Assembly: GCA_030760725.1 (NCBI GenBank)
Contig: JASWHV010000008.1
Location: 53,729,671-53,793,670, forward strand
Reading direction: 5' to 3'
Length of the DNA stretch: 64,000 nt
Origin: Neostapfia colusana
Taxonomy: Eukaryota > Streptophyta > Magnoliopsida > Poales > Poaceae
In this document: positions 1 to 10,747 of the stretch, piece by piece
Layout: every line of letters begins with the position of its first letter
Numbering within the stretch: position 1 is the stretch's first letter
Notes under the pieces: model-generated
What the model was told of the DNA's origin: nothing
The model's input: the letters and a program-made list of their open reading frames with translations, nothing else
Database searches by the model: none
Program-made: the position numbers and the translations under genes

Positions 1-1050
1 CAACCGTTTGGTTGTGTCGCTCGATGACGTCATTCTGCTGCGGGCTGTATGACGCGTAGTAGTGGCGCTGAACACTCTCATCTGCGCAGTACGACGCGAA
101 TTCAGCCGCCGTGAATTCGCCGCCGTTGTCGGTGCGCAGCACGCGCAGCTTGCGGCCGCACTCCGCCTCCGCAATGGCTTGCGCGCACCTGATGGCGTTC
201 GCGGCCTCTCCCTTGCTGCCGAGGACCGTCACCCACATGTAGCGAGAGAGGTCATCGACAAACAGCAGGAAGTAACGTCCTCCTCCCGGTGTAGCCGGTG
301 TCATCGGGCCACACAAGTCCAGGTCGAGCCGCTCCTTGGCTCGAAAGCTCGAGTGCTGGGGAAAGGGGAGCCGCCTCTGCTTTGTCACTACGCAGACATC
401 GCAGAACTGCTCCACATGGTCAAGGCACGGCAGGCCCCGTACCATCTCCTTGGCACTGAGCCGCTTCAGGGCCTTAAAGTGAAGGTGCCCAAAGCGCTCA
501 TGCCACTGCCATGCCTCGTCATCCCGGCGAGTAGCAAGGCAGAGAGGTTGTGCTACCTGCACGTTAAGGACGTAGAGTCGATTGGTGCCTCAGGTTACCT
601 TGGCAAGAAGGCGACAATGACGATCCCAAATCCTCATGACTTTGTCCTTGATCTCCACGCACGAACCGTTCTCATCCAGCTGACCCAGTCTGATGATAGA
701 GTTCCTCAACGCGGGGATGTAGTAGACTCCGATGAGCAGCCTGTCTCACCAGACTCGACGGTGAGGATGACGGAGCCGACGCCCTTGATCTCCACACCAG
801 AGGCGTCCCCAAACTTGACGGAGCCTCGGGCATTGGGGTCGAACTCAATGAAGAACTCCCGTCGACCAGTCATGTGATGGGTGGCGCCGGTGTCGAGGCA
901 CCACCCATCAGTCTTGTCGTTGCTGGAGCCGTCACCGAGGAAGGCGTGTGCTCTCGGCTCATCGATGTGGAGGAGAGCCGCTGCGGCCGATGCCATTGGA
1001 GGTGGCTCGATGCTTGCGTGCGCCAGGAGCAGAGTCGGCTCCTCCTCCAC
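1..1050 (-). pseudogene. Copia-1 pol: protease, GAG-pre-integrase, integrase core (broken)
   Basis: The order protease then integrase is diagnostic of Copia. The protease active site reads CLDTGATHHM near 880-900. A GAG-pre-integrase segment (WHERFGHLH) lies near 485-525. The integrase core follows, with the catalytic motif RTDNGGEF near 110-135 and SPQQN..IERHNQTV at the left edge. Breaks: a frameshift near 745 just after the protease, and an in-frame TGA at 590-592. The coding sense is minus; a 271-codon open frame on the plus strand at 62-877 is only its complement. The integrase would insert the cDNA copy, but this copy cannot make it. Confidence 0.85.
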
Positions 1051-2389
1051 TTGTGCGACGTGGGCTCGGCCGCGTCATTGCTGCCGACACTCCCTGGCCC
1101 AATGACCAAGCTTGCCACGGTTGTGGCAGGTGTCGTCTCGTGCTAGCTTCCGGTTGCCGGCGGCGCCGCCCTCGACACGTCTCTGCGCCCCGACTTGGGC
1201 ACCTCCGCGCCCCTTGCTTGGCTTGCCGCGCTTGCGGCCGCATTTCGAGGAGGAGGGCTTCCCCTTCTTCCCGTCACCTTAGCAGGCCTCCCACTGCTCC
1301 CGAGTGAGATGTAGCTTCCCGCCATGGTGATAGGCCCCGAGAGAGGCTGAGATTCGTCGTTGTCGATGACCTTGAGGCGGCCTATCACCTCTTCGCTCGA
1401 CATCGTGGAGAGGTCCAGCAGAGACTCGATCAAGCGAGCGATCTGCTTGTACTTCTCGGGGATGCGACGGAAGAGCTTCTCGACGGCTCTCTCCTCGTTG
1501 TAGGTGTCGCCGCCGAACTGCACCATCTTTTGCAGTAGTGTGTTGAGACGGAGAGCAAAGTCATCAACATCCTCACCTGGCTTGAAGGTCAGGTTCTCCC
1601 ACTGCTTGCGGAGTGCCTGCAGTGTGGTCTTGCGGGCGCGGTCGCTGCCGATGCGTGCCGCAGCGATAGCGTCCCAGGCCTCCTTGGCAGTCTGCTTATT
1701 GGGAAGCGAGAACTGCATCTCAGACGATACTGCAGCAATGAGAGCATCCAGCGCCCGTCGATCCTCGTAGTAGTCGACGTCGCCGTACCGGACTGCTTCC
1801 CACATGTGCCGCACTTGGAGTCGTATCCTCATCACTGCAACCCACTCGACGTAGTTGGTCTTGGTGAGGGTAGGCCACCCACCGCCGGGACCAACGTCCC
1901 TGACAATGGCCTGGATCCCGTGGTGACCATGGTACCTGTTCGGGGAGGGAGAATCGTGCCGCCTGTAAATGCCTCGATCTCCGTCGACCCAACCACCCCC
2001 GCCGAGAGCCTCGCCGGTGCGTCCGCGCCCGTCTGGGCTGCAGCCGCCGCGCTCATGGGGTGCGCGGCTGCCCACTGTGGCGTTTGTGGTCGTGCTACCT
2101 CCCTCGCCAGCCTAAGGTCTTCATTGGTGCCGCCGTCGGTAGAATGAGAGCCTCTGTCGCTACCGCCACGCAGAGCCTCAAGCTCTGTTGCAGCCGCACG
2201 CGCTGCATCCGCAGCCGTTGCTGCTTCTACTTCCGCCTTCGCCGCTGCCAGTTCCGCCGCCGCCAGCCTCGCCGCCCTCGCTGCAGCCTTTGCCGCTGCT
2301 CGCTCGCGTTCTTCTGCCGCGGCGACCTCGGCCTCCTGGCGATGCCGCGCGCTCGAAGCGACCGAGTGTTGAGACTGTCCTTCGAACAT
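1051..2389 (-). pseudogene. Copia-1 gag (broken)
   Basis: The capsid region is readable over 1143-2075 and matches the UBN2/Copia Gag type: NYVEWVAVMRIRLQ, KEAWDAI, LRKQWENLTFKPGEDVDDF and EKLFRRIPEKYKQIARLIES in the usual order. An Ala/Glu-rich N-terminal arm starts at the ATG complementary to 2389, in another frame, so a frameshift lies near 1920-2000. The zinc knuckle (1097-1138) reads CHNRGKLGHWAREC: Arg replaces the second zinc-binding Cys. Another frameshift lies between capsid and knuckle. Gag would form the cytoplasmic virus-like particle. Confidence 0.82.
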
Positions 2390-2558
2390 GGCGCGCTAGT
2401 GGGGAAGTGTTGTTTGGGGAAGAGGTTGTCTCAGACAAGTGTTGCTCGTCTGTGCAGAAGAGGAGGAATGAGTTGAAACAACCGGTGTTATTGTTGCCAC
2501 CACGAAGAGAGGCGTGGGAAGGAGACGAGCAGGAGATGTCTAGGCTACAGGATAGAGA

Positions 2559-2571
2559 GGCTCTGATACCA
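2559..2571 (-). other. Primer binding site of Copia-1
   Basis: The minus strand reads TGGTATCAGAGCC, the tRNA-Met-type PBS of plant LTR elements, two bases inside the end of the LTR at 2574. It fixes the element's orientation. Confidence 0.88.
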
Positions 2572-2573
2572 TT

Positions 2574-2992
2574 TGTTAGTTTCTGAAGTATTACTCTCAT
2601 GGAGAGGATGACACTAGGAGTTGGGAATTTTTTCTTGTTTCATTCCACACAATGTCATGCCCAACCTAGGGGTTGGGGTTACATATTTATAGTTGAGGTA
2701 GCCAAGCATATACCTAGATGCTAGTCTAAGATGTTGTCCTACCAAAGGACTAATATGCTGTCCTAACAAGGACTGATACGTTGTCCTCTTGGTCTAAAAG
2801 ATGTTGTCCTACCAAAGGACTAATATGTTGTCCTAACAAGGACTAATTTGTTGTCCTCTTGGTCTAAGATGTTGTCCTAACAAGGACTAAGATGTTGTCC
2901 TACCAAAGGAATAATATGTTGTCCTAACAAGGACTGAGATGCTGTCCTAACTAGGGGCCACACAGACCAAGAGTACAAGACTTATTCCATCA
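2574..2992 (-). repeat. 5' LTR of Copia-1
   Basis: A 419-bp TG...CA segment next to the PBS. The second LTR at 4912-5251 shares both ends (TGTTAG/TGTCAG...CTTATTCCATCA). Between about 2725 and 2950 it holds at least eight variants of a 20-25 bp unit, TTGTCCTA(C/A)CAA(A)GGACTAA, each with a small inverted repeat (GTCCT...AGGAC). Confidence 0.85.
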
Positions 2993-4721
2993 GACTATGT
3001 CCTTGATCTCCACGCGCGAACGGTTCTCATTCAGCTGTCCCAGGCTGATGATAGAGTTTCTCAACGCGGGGATGTAGTAGACTCCGATGAGCAGCCTGTG
3101 CTCACTAGGCTTGACGGTGAGGATGACGAAGCCGATGCCCTTGATCTCCACACCAGATCTCCCCAAACTTGATGGAGCCTCGAACATTGGGGTCAAACTC
3201 GATGAAGAACTCCCGTCGACCGATCATTTGATGGGTGGCGCCGATGTTGAGGCACCACCCGTCAGTCTTGTCGTTGCTGGAGTCGTTGCCGAGGAAGTCG
3301 TGTGCTCTCGGCTCGTCGAGGTGGAGGAGAGCCGTTGTGGCCGATGCCACTAGAGGTGGCTCGATGCTTGCGTGTGCCAGGAGCAAAGTCGGCTCCTCCT
3401 CCACCTGTGAAACGTGGGCCTGACCGCGTCGTGGCTGCTGACACTCCTTGGCCCAATGACCAAGCTTGCCACGGTTGGGGCAGGCGTCGTCTTGTGCTGG
3501 CTTCCAGTTGCCGGCGGCGCCGCCCTGGGCGCCACCCTCGGCACGTCTCCGCGCCCCGACCTGGGCACCTCAACGCACCTTGCACGGCTTGCCACGCTTG
3601 TGGCCGCCTGTCGAGGAAGAGGGCTCCCCCCTCTTCCCGAGTGAGATGTAGCTTCCCGTCGATGGTGATAGGCCCCGAGAGAGGTTGAGGTTCGTCGCTG
3701 TCGATGACCTTGAGGCGGTCTATCGCCTCTTTGATCGACATTGTGGAGAGGTCCAGTAGAGACTCATTGAGCGAGCGATATGCTTGTACTTCTCGGGGAT
3801 GCACTAGAAGAGCTTCTCAACGGCTCTCTCCTCGTCGTAGGTGTTGTGGCCGAACTGCACCATCTTCTACAACAGTGTGTTGAGACAGAGAGCAAAGTCA
3901 TCAACGTCCTCACCTGGTTTGAAGGCCAGGTTCTCCCACTCCTTGCGGAGTGCCTGCAGTGTGGTCTTGCGGGCGCAGGCGCTACCGATGCGTGCCAGCA
4001 GCGATAGCGTACTAGCCCTCCTTCGCAGTCCGCTTCTTGGAAAGCGAGAACTGCATCTCAAGCGGTACTACAGCAATGAGGGCATCCTGCGCCTGTAGAT
4101 CCTCGTAGTAGTCGACGTCGCCGTACCGGATTGCTTCCCACATGTGTCGCACTTGGAGCCGTATCCTCATCACCGTGTCCCACTCGACGTAGTTGGTTTT
4201 GGTGAGGGTAGGCCACCCACCGCCGGGACCGACGTCCCTAACAATGGCCTGGATCCCGTGGTGACCATGGTACCTGTCCAGGGAGGAAGAGTCGTGCCGC
4301 CTGTAAAGGCCGCGATTTCCATTGTCCCAGCCGCCCCCGTCTCGGTTGTAGCCGCCGCGCCCATGGGGGTGCGCGGCTGCCCACTACGGCATCTGTGGTC
4401 GTGCTACCTCCCTCGCCAGCTTGAGGTCTTCGTTGGTGCCAACGTCAATAGAAACAGAGCCTCTGGTGCTACTGCCACGCAGAGCCTCAAGCTTGGCTGC
4501 AGCCGCACGCGCTGCATCCACAGTTGGTGCTGCTTCTACTTCCGCCCTCGCCGCTGCCAGTTCCGCCGCCGCCAGCCTCGCCACACGTCGCTGCAGTCTC
4601 TGCCGCCGTTGCTCACGTTCTTCTACCGCCGCTGCTCGCGTTCTTCTGTCGCGGCGAACTCGGCCTCCTGCCGATGCCACACGTTTGAAGCGACCGAGCG
4701 CTGAGACTGTCCTCCGGACAT
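2993..4721 (-). pseudogene. Copia-2 gag and protease (broken)
   Basis: Gag begins at the ATG complementary to 4721 (MSGGQSQRSVAS). The capsid block is more decayed than in Copia-1: NLAFKPGEDVDDFALCLN is readable near 3870-3930, SLLDLSTMSIKEAIDRLKVI near 3700-3770. The knuckle at 3455-3495 again has Arg for the second Cys (CPNRGKLGHWAKEC). The protease site is changed to CLNIGATHQM near 3235-3265, losing the catalytic Asp, so the enzyme would be inactive even in frame. The last readable segment is YIPALRNSIISLGQLNENRS before the junction. Several frameshifts are present. Confidence 0.78.
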
Positions 4722-4896
4722 GGCGCGCTAGTGGGGGATTGTTGTGTGGGGAAGAGGCTGCCTCGGACAAGTTGTTGCTCATCTGTGCAGGAGAGGAGGG
4801 ATGAGCTGGAATAGCCAGTGTTCTTAGTGCCGGCCGAGGACAAAGAGAGGTGCGGAAAGGAGATGGGCAGGAGATGTCTAGGTTATAGGATAGAAC

Positions 4897-4909
4897 GGCT
4901 CTAATACCA
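4897..4909 (-). other. Primer binding site of Copia-2
   Basis: The minus strand reads TGGTATTAGAGCC, one mismatch from the PBS of Copia-1, two bases from the LTR end. Confidence 0.82.
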
Positions 4910-4911
4910 CT

Positions 4912-5251
4912 TGTCAGTATCTGAAGTCTTACTCATGGAGAGGATGACACTAGAAGTTAGGAAAATTTTTCTCGGTTCATATTCTCACACAATGTCATGC
5001 CCGACCTATGGATTGGGGTTACATATTTATAGCTGGCCTAAGGCAGCCAAGCATATACCAAAATACTAGTCTAAGATGCTAGTCTAAGATGCCAAGCATA
5101 TGCCAAGATGTTGTCCTAACAAAGGACTAATATGTTGTCCTAAGGACTAATATGTTGTCCTATCAAAGGACTAAGATGTTGTCCTCTTGGTCTAAGATGT
5201 TGTCTTAACAACGAGGCCACAAAGACCAAGAGTACAAGACTTATTCCATCA
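4912..5251 (-). repeat. 5' LTR of Copia-2
   Basis: A 340-bp TG...CA segment homologous to 2574-2992. It is shorter mainly because it holds fewer copies of the TTGTCCTA..AAGGACTAA unit (about 5100-5215). Confidence 0.84.
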
Positions 5252-5777
5252 GGTTGAAGTTACAGCAGCGGTCTGCAGTTGGTGTCACTACTGCAGCTCC
5301 ATCCAAGCTAGAACCAAAATACTATGGGCCTTAACAAATCATCCAGCGCATCGAGAATGTTTCGTACAAACTGCAGCTACCTCCTAGAGCCTGTATCCAT
5401 GATGTGTTCCATTCCATGTTTCAGTCCTCAAGAAGTTTGTGGGCCAGACTCCAACCTTGGTAGTACCATTGCCGCCACTACTCCATGGGCGTGTAGTACC
5501 TACATCAGAAGAAGTGATCAAGGCTAGGCTGAACAAGGGTGTGTGGCGGGTGTTGGTCAAATGGGTTGGTCAAGCTGCATCAGAGGGTTCTTGGGAGGCA
5601 CTGGAAGATTTTAAACGACAATATCCTGAAGTAAAGCTCGCAGACGACCTTTTTCTTGGGCAGGAGGGAAGCGTTGTGGATGCTTTTGTGGGCCACCAGT
5701 ATGTGCGGCGTGCCAACAAAAGGTCCCAGCACCGGCCAGAGGAGGAGCGAACAGATTACAATGGGTTTGTTAGCTGA
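5252..5777 (+). pseudogene. Chromovirus (Gypsy) pol, C-terminal end with chromodomain
   Basis: Plus-strand remnant of a Ty3/gypsy polyprotein. About 5300-5410 encodes the segment that follows integrase (PKYYGP, then RIENVSYKLQLPP and HDVFH), with a TAA and a frameshift. From 5439 a frame stays open to 5777 and holds a chromodomain-like end: VWRVLVKWVGQAASEGSWEA, then LEDFKRQYPEVKLADDLF. In such elements this domain helps direct integration to particular chromatin. Everything upstream in the element is missing, cut off at the Copia-2 LTR boundary. The clade may be Reina-like, but this is uncertain. Confidence 0.75.
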
Positions 5778-5789
5778 ATAAAGGAGATC

Positions 5790-6180
5790 TGTTAGGAGTC
5801 AGTTTTTTAGATGCAATCTGTTAGGAGTTGGTTCACAGATGCAATCTGTTAAGGGTTCAGGCGCCTGAGCATCTATAAAAGCAGCCTTCGATTGTACTAG
5901 GAGATTTCATCAAGAAGAAAAGTCTCCCCTGTAGGGCGAATGCTTGATCATCCTGGCTGGAACTCATTCCAGCGCAGGAGAGCAGTCATCCCAGTCGCCC
6001 CACAGGCCCCCATACACCCTGCGCCCTCATCCTTGTTCGCATCTATTACTCCACTCACCACTGCACAAGCCCAGGAGGAAAAGAATGCAAGCATCCCTTT
6101 GGTGCAATCATGCAAAAACCTCTCACAAGAGTACAGGACATACATCATCATCCTACGGTCAATGCTTCATTTTCAATTAG
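5790..6180 (+). repeat. Probable 3' LTR of the chromovirus remnant
   Basis: Just after the pol stop is a purine-rich AAAGGAGATC, then a TG-starting segment in the position expected of a 3' LTR. It has two direct copies of AGATGCAATCTGTTA (about 5810-5860) and a TATA-like TATAAAAG at 5875. No second LTR copy is present, so the right boundary is a guess. Confidence 0.5.
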
Positions 6181-7360
6181 CCCCCGCCACCTCACTACGT
6201 AAATTAACAAAAAAAACTACTTTGTTTACCCCTGGGAATCAAACCCAATCTAAACGTCGCCCGGCACAACGTGCCCGTCTAGAACAAAGCCGCCGTTGGG
6301 TCTCTGCTATACAAAGGCAGCCTGGGCAGGAGATGGTCTGTCTAGGCATGGCGTTGCTGTCACCGCCACTCCCGTAGCTGCGACGGTGCGAGGCATCGTT
6401 GCCCGGGAGAGGTAGGACATTGTCAGAAGCGAAAGGCATCGTTTCATCGAGTCCACCATCTCAATGTTGAGGTCCCCAATGCGTTTCGAGGTTTCCATGG
6501 GCAATGTTGGCTCGGCAATGTCGCCTGCTCAGCCAAGGATGTTGAAGGGTAGCTTTTGGAAGATAGGGCCGCCTTCTCCGGTGACAACAGGGTCAAATGG
6601 CGTCCAAGTGTAGTAGATTCTGAGTGGACGCGGCCACGCAGGGTTGTCAATGCCTGGCGAAGGTGGCGTCATTGAGTTTCCTGCTCGATGGGCATCAAGT
6701 TCCATTCATGTGACAAGCAAGGCTTCGTCCCGCGACACGCGAGGCGACAGCGTCAAGGTTCCTGCTCGAGATTACTGCTTGATGGGCATCGAGTTCCCTT
6801 CACCCCGTGATCACATTGGCCACCTCGGGGTGGATAAGCAATTGCTTGGAGGAAGAACCTCATGACGGCATTGATGTGTAGCAGAGACCCAATCTGATAT
6901 TCGATGGAGATACTCGATGGGTAGTAGAGAACCTCGCGTCGGCTTCATTCTAGATGGGCTAGTTAGGCCAAGTGGGTCCAAATCGGATTTGACTCCAAGG
7001 GGCAGATGAATCAAGTTTTTTTGTTAATTTATGCGGTTAGGTGGAGGAGGTTAATTAAAAAATATTGATGATAGGACGATCGTGTGGCAGAGGAAAGGTT
7101 TTTATATGATTGTACCAAAGAGCTGTTTGCATTTTAATCGCCCCCATAAATTCAATGTAAAGTATTTCACTGACCAAAACTGCATATAGACTGAACAATG
7201 CAATGCATTCACTAATGACAATAGCAACAACTTAAGAAATTATATGGCCAACTTAACATTTCAAAATCACTAATGCAATAAGTTGCATCGATTAAATTTT
7301 CAGGTCACATGCACCAAAACGATGCATCCATCCATTGGTGATGCGTCCATTCCAAGCAGA
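6181..7360. other. Unassigned sequence, partly probable intron
   Basis: No gene recognised. From about 7000 to 7360 the sequence is AT-rich and lies directly downstream (minus strand) of the splice donor of the RING-ligase exon, so it is probably intron 1. About 6440-6960 is more GC-rich and holds an imperfect direct repeat (GATGGGCATCAAGTTCC near 6687, GATGGGCATCGAGTTCC near 6782), likely an old unidentified mobile-element fragment. Short open frames here look random. Confidence 0.35.
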
Positions 7361-7367
7361 GCCTCAC

Positions 7368-7843
7368 CTGAGCTTGAAATCCTCGTTGCCTGCTTCCTCC
7401 TGATCCACCCTGCCGCGCACCGCCTCCTGCCGGCGCCTGTACTCGACCGTGACGCAGAGCGCATGGAGGAGACACTGAACCACGTACCCAGCGAGCCAGG
7501 CACGGAGCGGGACGGATGGCTGCTCGGTCAGGGACACCGCGAGCACGGCGGCCGCGACGGCGACAAAGGCGAGGTTCCAGAGCACGTCGAGCACGACGAC
7601 GGGCTTGGAGTAGGCCCAGTCGATCTGGCGCTCCTCGAGGTGCTCCGCCGCCGTCTCGCGCACCGCCACCGACGGCTCCCGCATCAGCCGCCGACTACTC
7701 GCGCGGCGGATGAACCGCGCCGCGCCGCGGAGGCCCGACAGCCGCCCGAGCGGGCCGCCGCCGGCGGGAGAGGATGGGGAGGGGAGGAGCGGCGATGACG
7801 GGGACGACGGGTCCCCCGACCAGCGCGGGGAGGCGGACGCCAT
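7368..7843 (-). CDS. First coding exon of a RING-type E3 ubiquitin ligase gene
   Basis: The start chosen is the ATG complementary to 7843 (MASASPRWSGD), because family similarity begins downstream of it and an upstream in-frame extension is low-complexity. After a Ser/Pro/Gly-rich leader come RFIRRASSRRLMREPSV, VRETAAEHLEERQIDWAYSK and a hydrophobic segment (VVVLDVLWNLAFVAVAAAVL), then a second one. This is the conserved N-terminus of the plant membrane RING ligase family related to Arabidopsis At4g11680 and At1g12760. The exon ends at 7368 at a consensus donor (CAG|GTGAG). About 158 codons are present. The remaining membrane segments and the C-terminal RING finger are not visible down to position 1, so the gene either has a very long, transposon-filled intron or is a fragment. 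Confidence 0.72.
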
Positions 7844-9939
7844 GGCGAGGGGCGAGCCGAACCCTAGCTCTTGCTTCCTATTTTTTTCTCTCTCTTTCGC
7901 TCTCTTCCTCCTGGGAGTTTCTCGAGATTTTGGCAGTGATTTGGTTAGGTTTCTTCTGTTTTTGTGGTGCGCTCGTAAGTTCGGCTGTTGGGGAAGGTTT
8001 TGGCCGCCGGAGTGCTGACGTGTGGCCCCTTGGCTTGTGCCAGATTTATTTAGGATCTCGTGACTAGCATTAATTAAGATGCTTACCCCTCTCAATTTTT
8101 CTTATCCATCCCTTGGCATTGGAGGTTTCTAGTAGCACTCATACTCGTTGTGGAAAAGATATGTTTAATGATACATAAACTAATACTCGATTCATTCTCA
8201 AATATATAACATTAGAACAGTTAATTTAATTTAAATTAAATTAGATTTTTTATCGTGAACATCATTATATTTAGAACATAGAAAGTAGTACCATAGGGTA
8301 AGTAAAAACCATCTGATGAGTAATAAGCTAAAGGGGATAACTTTTTATGAGAAAGGCTACTATGAATATTTGTTCGACTATACGTGTTAGGAAATACAGT
8401 CGCTAGCAAGGATGGGAGTGGAAGTTTCCACGTAGGAATATGCGTAGTTGGAAAAGAGATACCAATGTGGAGGAGTATGGATTTGAACGACTACATCACG
8501 ATGGCGATGTGATGGAAGTTGACCATTTCTCTTGATTTGGTGCACCTGTAACAGGGTATCACTGAATGTTAGGTGATGACCATACCACGTGTAAAAGGGG
8601 CCGATCAAGATAATCTAGCCTCGCCGCTGTGATATTTCAAACATATCCTTCCTTCATTCCTTATTGGGGAAGAAAAGAAAAAATATATCCTTCTTTCTTA
8701 GGGAAAAATAAAAACAGGCGTTTGTTTACATGTCTATCAGATCACATCATGGCTTATCTGATGAAAGTCAAGCACTATATTGTTCTGATTTTACCTCAAA
8801 AAGATATTGAGATCTGATTTGAATATTTGATCCAGACGGTTATCATTTGGCATGATTTGACCAAACGTAGGGCGCATTATTGTAAACGCAACATGAATGA
8901 GGATAATCACATAGTTGCACGATGAGTAGACTCGGAACGAGCTAAAACAAATTATCGAGATACGGACCATGACATGACCTAATAGACTTGAACTAATACG
9001 TATAGGTTGGCAAGACTCACGCCTGCCACATCAAACATGTCCAACTTCACTGGCTGATGAATAATGCATGTCTCGAGTCATATACGTATTGAACTGTGGC
9101 TCGTGGTTGACGATTTGCAAAGGCTTCTTTGTCCGTAATCAATCCTTTATCAAACTATATATTTTTTGTCACAATTTGGCATGCCATATATATTTCTTAT
9201 ATGGGTCATCACAACTATGGAACTTGTTTATATGGGTCATCAGACCAAAACAGGACAGTAGATATGTCTGGCTGGAGTCAATTAGTCAAATCGTAAGAAG
9301 AAAAAAACAATCGTTTGGAATTCGTAAGCATCCATTTACCTAACTGTTTTCCAGATAAACATGCCACTTTGTGTGTGACCTTAAGCTTCAAGAGTATCAC
9401 TGACCTCAATCAGACACAACAGTCTTTCATTCTTTTCTGCGGCAACTGATGGCAGCCATACAAGAACATACCACGACAGCAGGATGGGCCGTATGAGTTA
9501 TTCAGGAGGAGGACAACAGATATATGATATCCAAGTGAACTACACCCAATACAACTCTTTCAAAAAACCTACCCAATACAACTCTTGTTATGTGCATAGA
9601 ACACGTTGTCCATATACAACTGGATCATTCATAGGCTTGCTACAGGCATGATGTAGGTGGCTCGAGCTGTGTAACAGAGCTTCTTTGTGACCTAGCTTGA
9701 GCCTGAACTCGATTGTAGTGACTACGGCAGATCTGCCCTTCAACATCCAATTCAGATTGCATGAACATAAATTGAACGTTAGGTAGAAGTAACCACTTAC
9801 ATTCTGTCATGATAAATATCTAACGATAAGAGCAAACAGCAAGATGTCTTTATCCTCCTTTTTTTTGTATGGTTTGACACTATAAGCATCCGAGAGCTGC
9901 ATTAGCAGACAGTTGTGATTGGTAGTGTCATGACATTCT
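7844..9939. other. 5' flank of the ligase exon and intergenic DNA
   Basis: About 7844-8090 is the presumed 5' UTR and promoter side of the minus-strand exon, with a purine-rich stretch near 7870-7910 on the coding strand. Beyond it to 9939 I see only AT-rich intergenic sequence. A perfect 22-bp palindrome (TAATTTAATTT and its complement) lies at 8222-8243, and a short direct repeat (CCCAATACAACTCTT) occurs twice at about 9545-9585. No RNA gene or intact transposon is recognisable. Confidence 0.5.
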
Positions 9940-10709
9940 TGTTGGAATTTTGGCCCAAGGCTAATGCAAAAAATAACAATAATTTCAAATAAATCTTAAA
10001 GACCCATTAGTGCAAGAGAGGGCGGTGTTAGTGCTTTAGTATAACATGGGAAGTTTGAGAGGAGCAACTCATACATATAAGAAAGGTTGATCTTACACTC
10101 CCTAAGTGAGAGGTAAGAAGAGAGGAGAGGGGTGGCCCATGCGCGCTCCTCCTCCTCCTCGCTCGCGCACGCAACGCGATCGTGTGAATTTGAGTCGATC
10201 TTAACTTTTATTTTTGCTGCAGAAAAATTCGGTTGGGCTTTGTGGGCTTTTGGGCTTCCGAATTGAGCTGAGTCAGTTAGAGATGGACGATTCAACAACA
10301 GAAAATATCTCCAAGGACTATATAAATTGTGGCGTGTGCGGCAGAGGAGAAAAACCGAGACAGATCGTTCCCACATTCCAGTTCCTTGTGTCGCTATCAT
10401 AGTCTACTCCATCCCGAGCGTCGATGTGCACCAACGATCGGGAGAGCAGGCGAATAAGGTTTTTCGGAAGCGCTTCACGCGACTGCTCCCATTCTTCATC
10501 ACGGGTCGCCTACCGCCGAGATCAGGCGCTACTACCCAGTGTCACCGCCAACGTCTGCACCGATTGACCGTCATCAGATCTGCTTCTGCAGCAGTTCCCC
10601 CAGCTTCAAATTGGTACGCCTAATCTGACTTCTCGTTGGCTGGTGTTTCTCGCTTTTTGAATTTGTGTTTTTCTAGAATTATTTAGTAAATTGTCTTTTT
10701 CATCTAACA
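9940..10709 (+). repeat. 5' LTR of Copia-A
   Basis: Starts TGTTGGAATTTTGG and ends CATCTAACA. The last 310 bp (10397-10709) are clearly homologous to 16323-16657, which defines the 3' boundary. A TATA box (TATATAAA) lies at 10319-10326. I could not recognise a standard PBS after 10709. Confidence 0.75.
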
Positions 10710-10747
10710 ATCCAAAAACCTTATTTTGGCAATTTCCTATTTTAAAC

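Larger units (their letters stand above)
1..2992 (-). mobile_element. Copia-1: LTR retrotransposon, 5' part
   Basis: A minus-strand Ty1/copia element that enters the window at its integrase. Read from high to low coordinates it has a 5' LTR (2992-2574), a tRNA-Met-type primer binding site, Gag, protease, GAG-pre-integrase and the integrase core. Reverse transcriptase, RNase H and the 3' LTR must lie left of the window. The copy is dead: the reading frame is broken by at least two frameshifts and one stop. Its LTR abuts, with no spacer, the protease region of a second relative (Copia-2), which suggests insertion of one into the other. Confidence 0.88.
2993..5251 (-). mobile_element. Copia-2: truncated relative of Copia-1
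   Basis: Same strand and family as Copia-1: 5' LTR (5251-4912), PBS, Gag and protease, ending abruptly at 2993 just downstream of the protease where the Copia-1 LTR begins. Sequence at 2993-3030 corresponds to Copia-1 at about 640-680, so alignment is maintained right up to the junction. Either the rest of the pol lies left of the window beyond Copia-1 (nested insertion), or it was lost by recombination onto an LTR. The five bases next to the LTR are GACTA, the expected target duplication if it is nested. Confidence 0.82.

Noticed and set aside
62..877. A 271-codon plus-strand frame
   Set aside because: It is the exact complement of the Copia-1 protease/integrase region, whose motifs read clearly on the minus strand.
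2178..2600. Gly/Ser-rich and Pro/Leu-rich frames on both strands
   Set aside because: They arise from the GC-rich repeats encoding the Ala/Glu arm of Copia-1 Gag and from the LTR edge.
7283..7798. A 171-codon plus-strand frame
   Set aside because: Antisense shadow of the GC-rich RING-ligase exon; composition is typical of such shadows and no domain is visible.
8222..8243. A 22-bp AT-only palindrome as a possible regulatory site or terminator
   Set aside because: Such palindromes are expected in AT-rich plant intergenic DNA and nothing nearby gives it a role.
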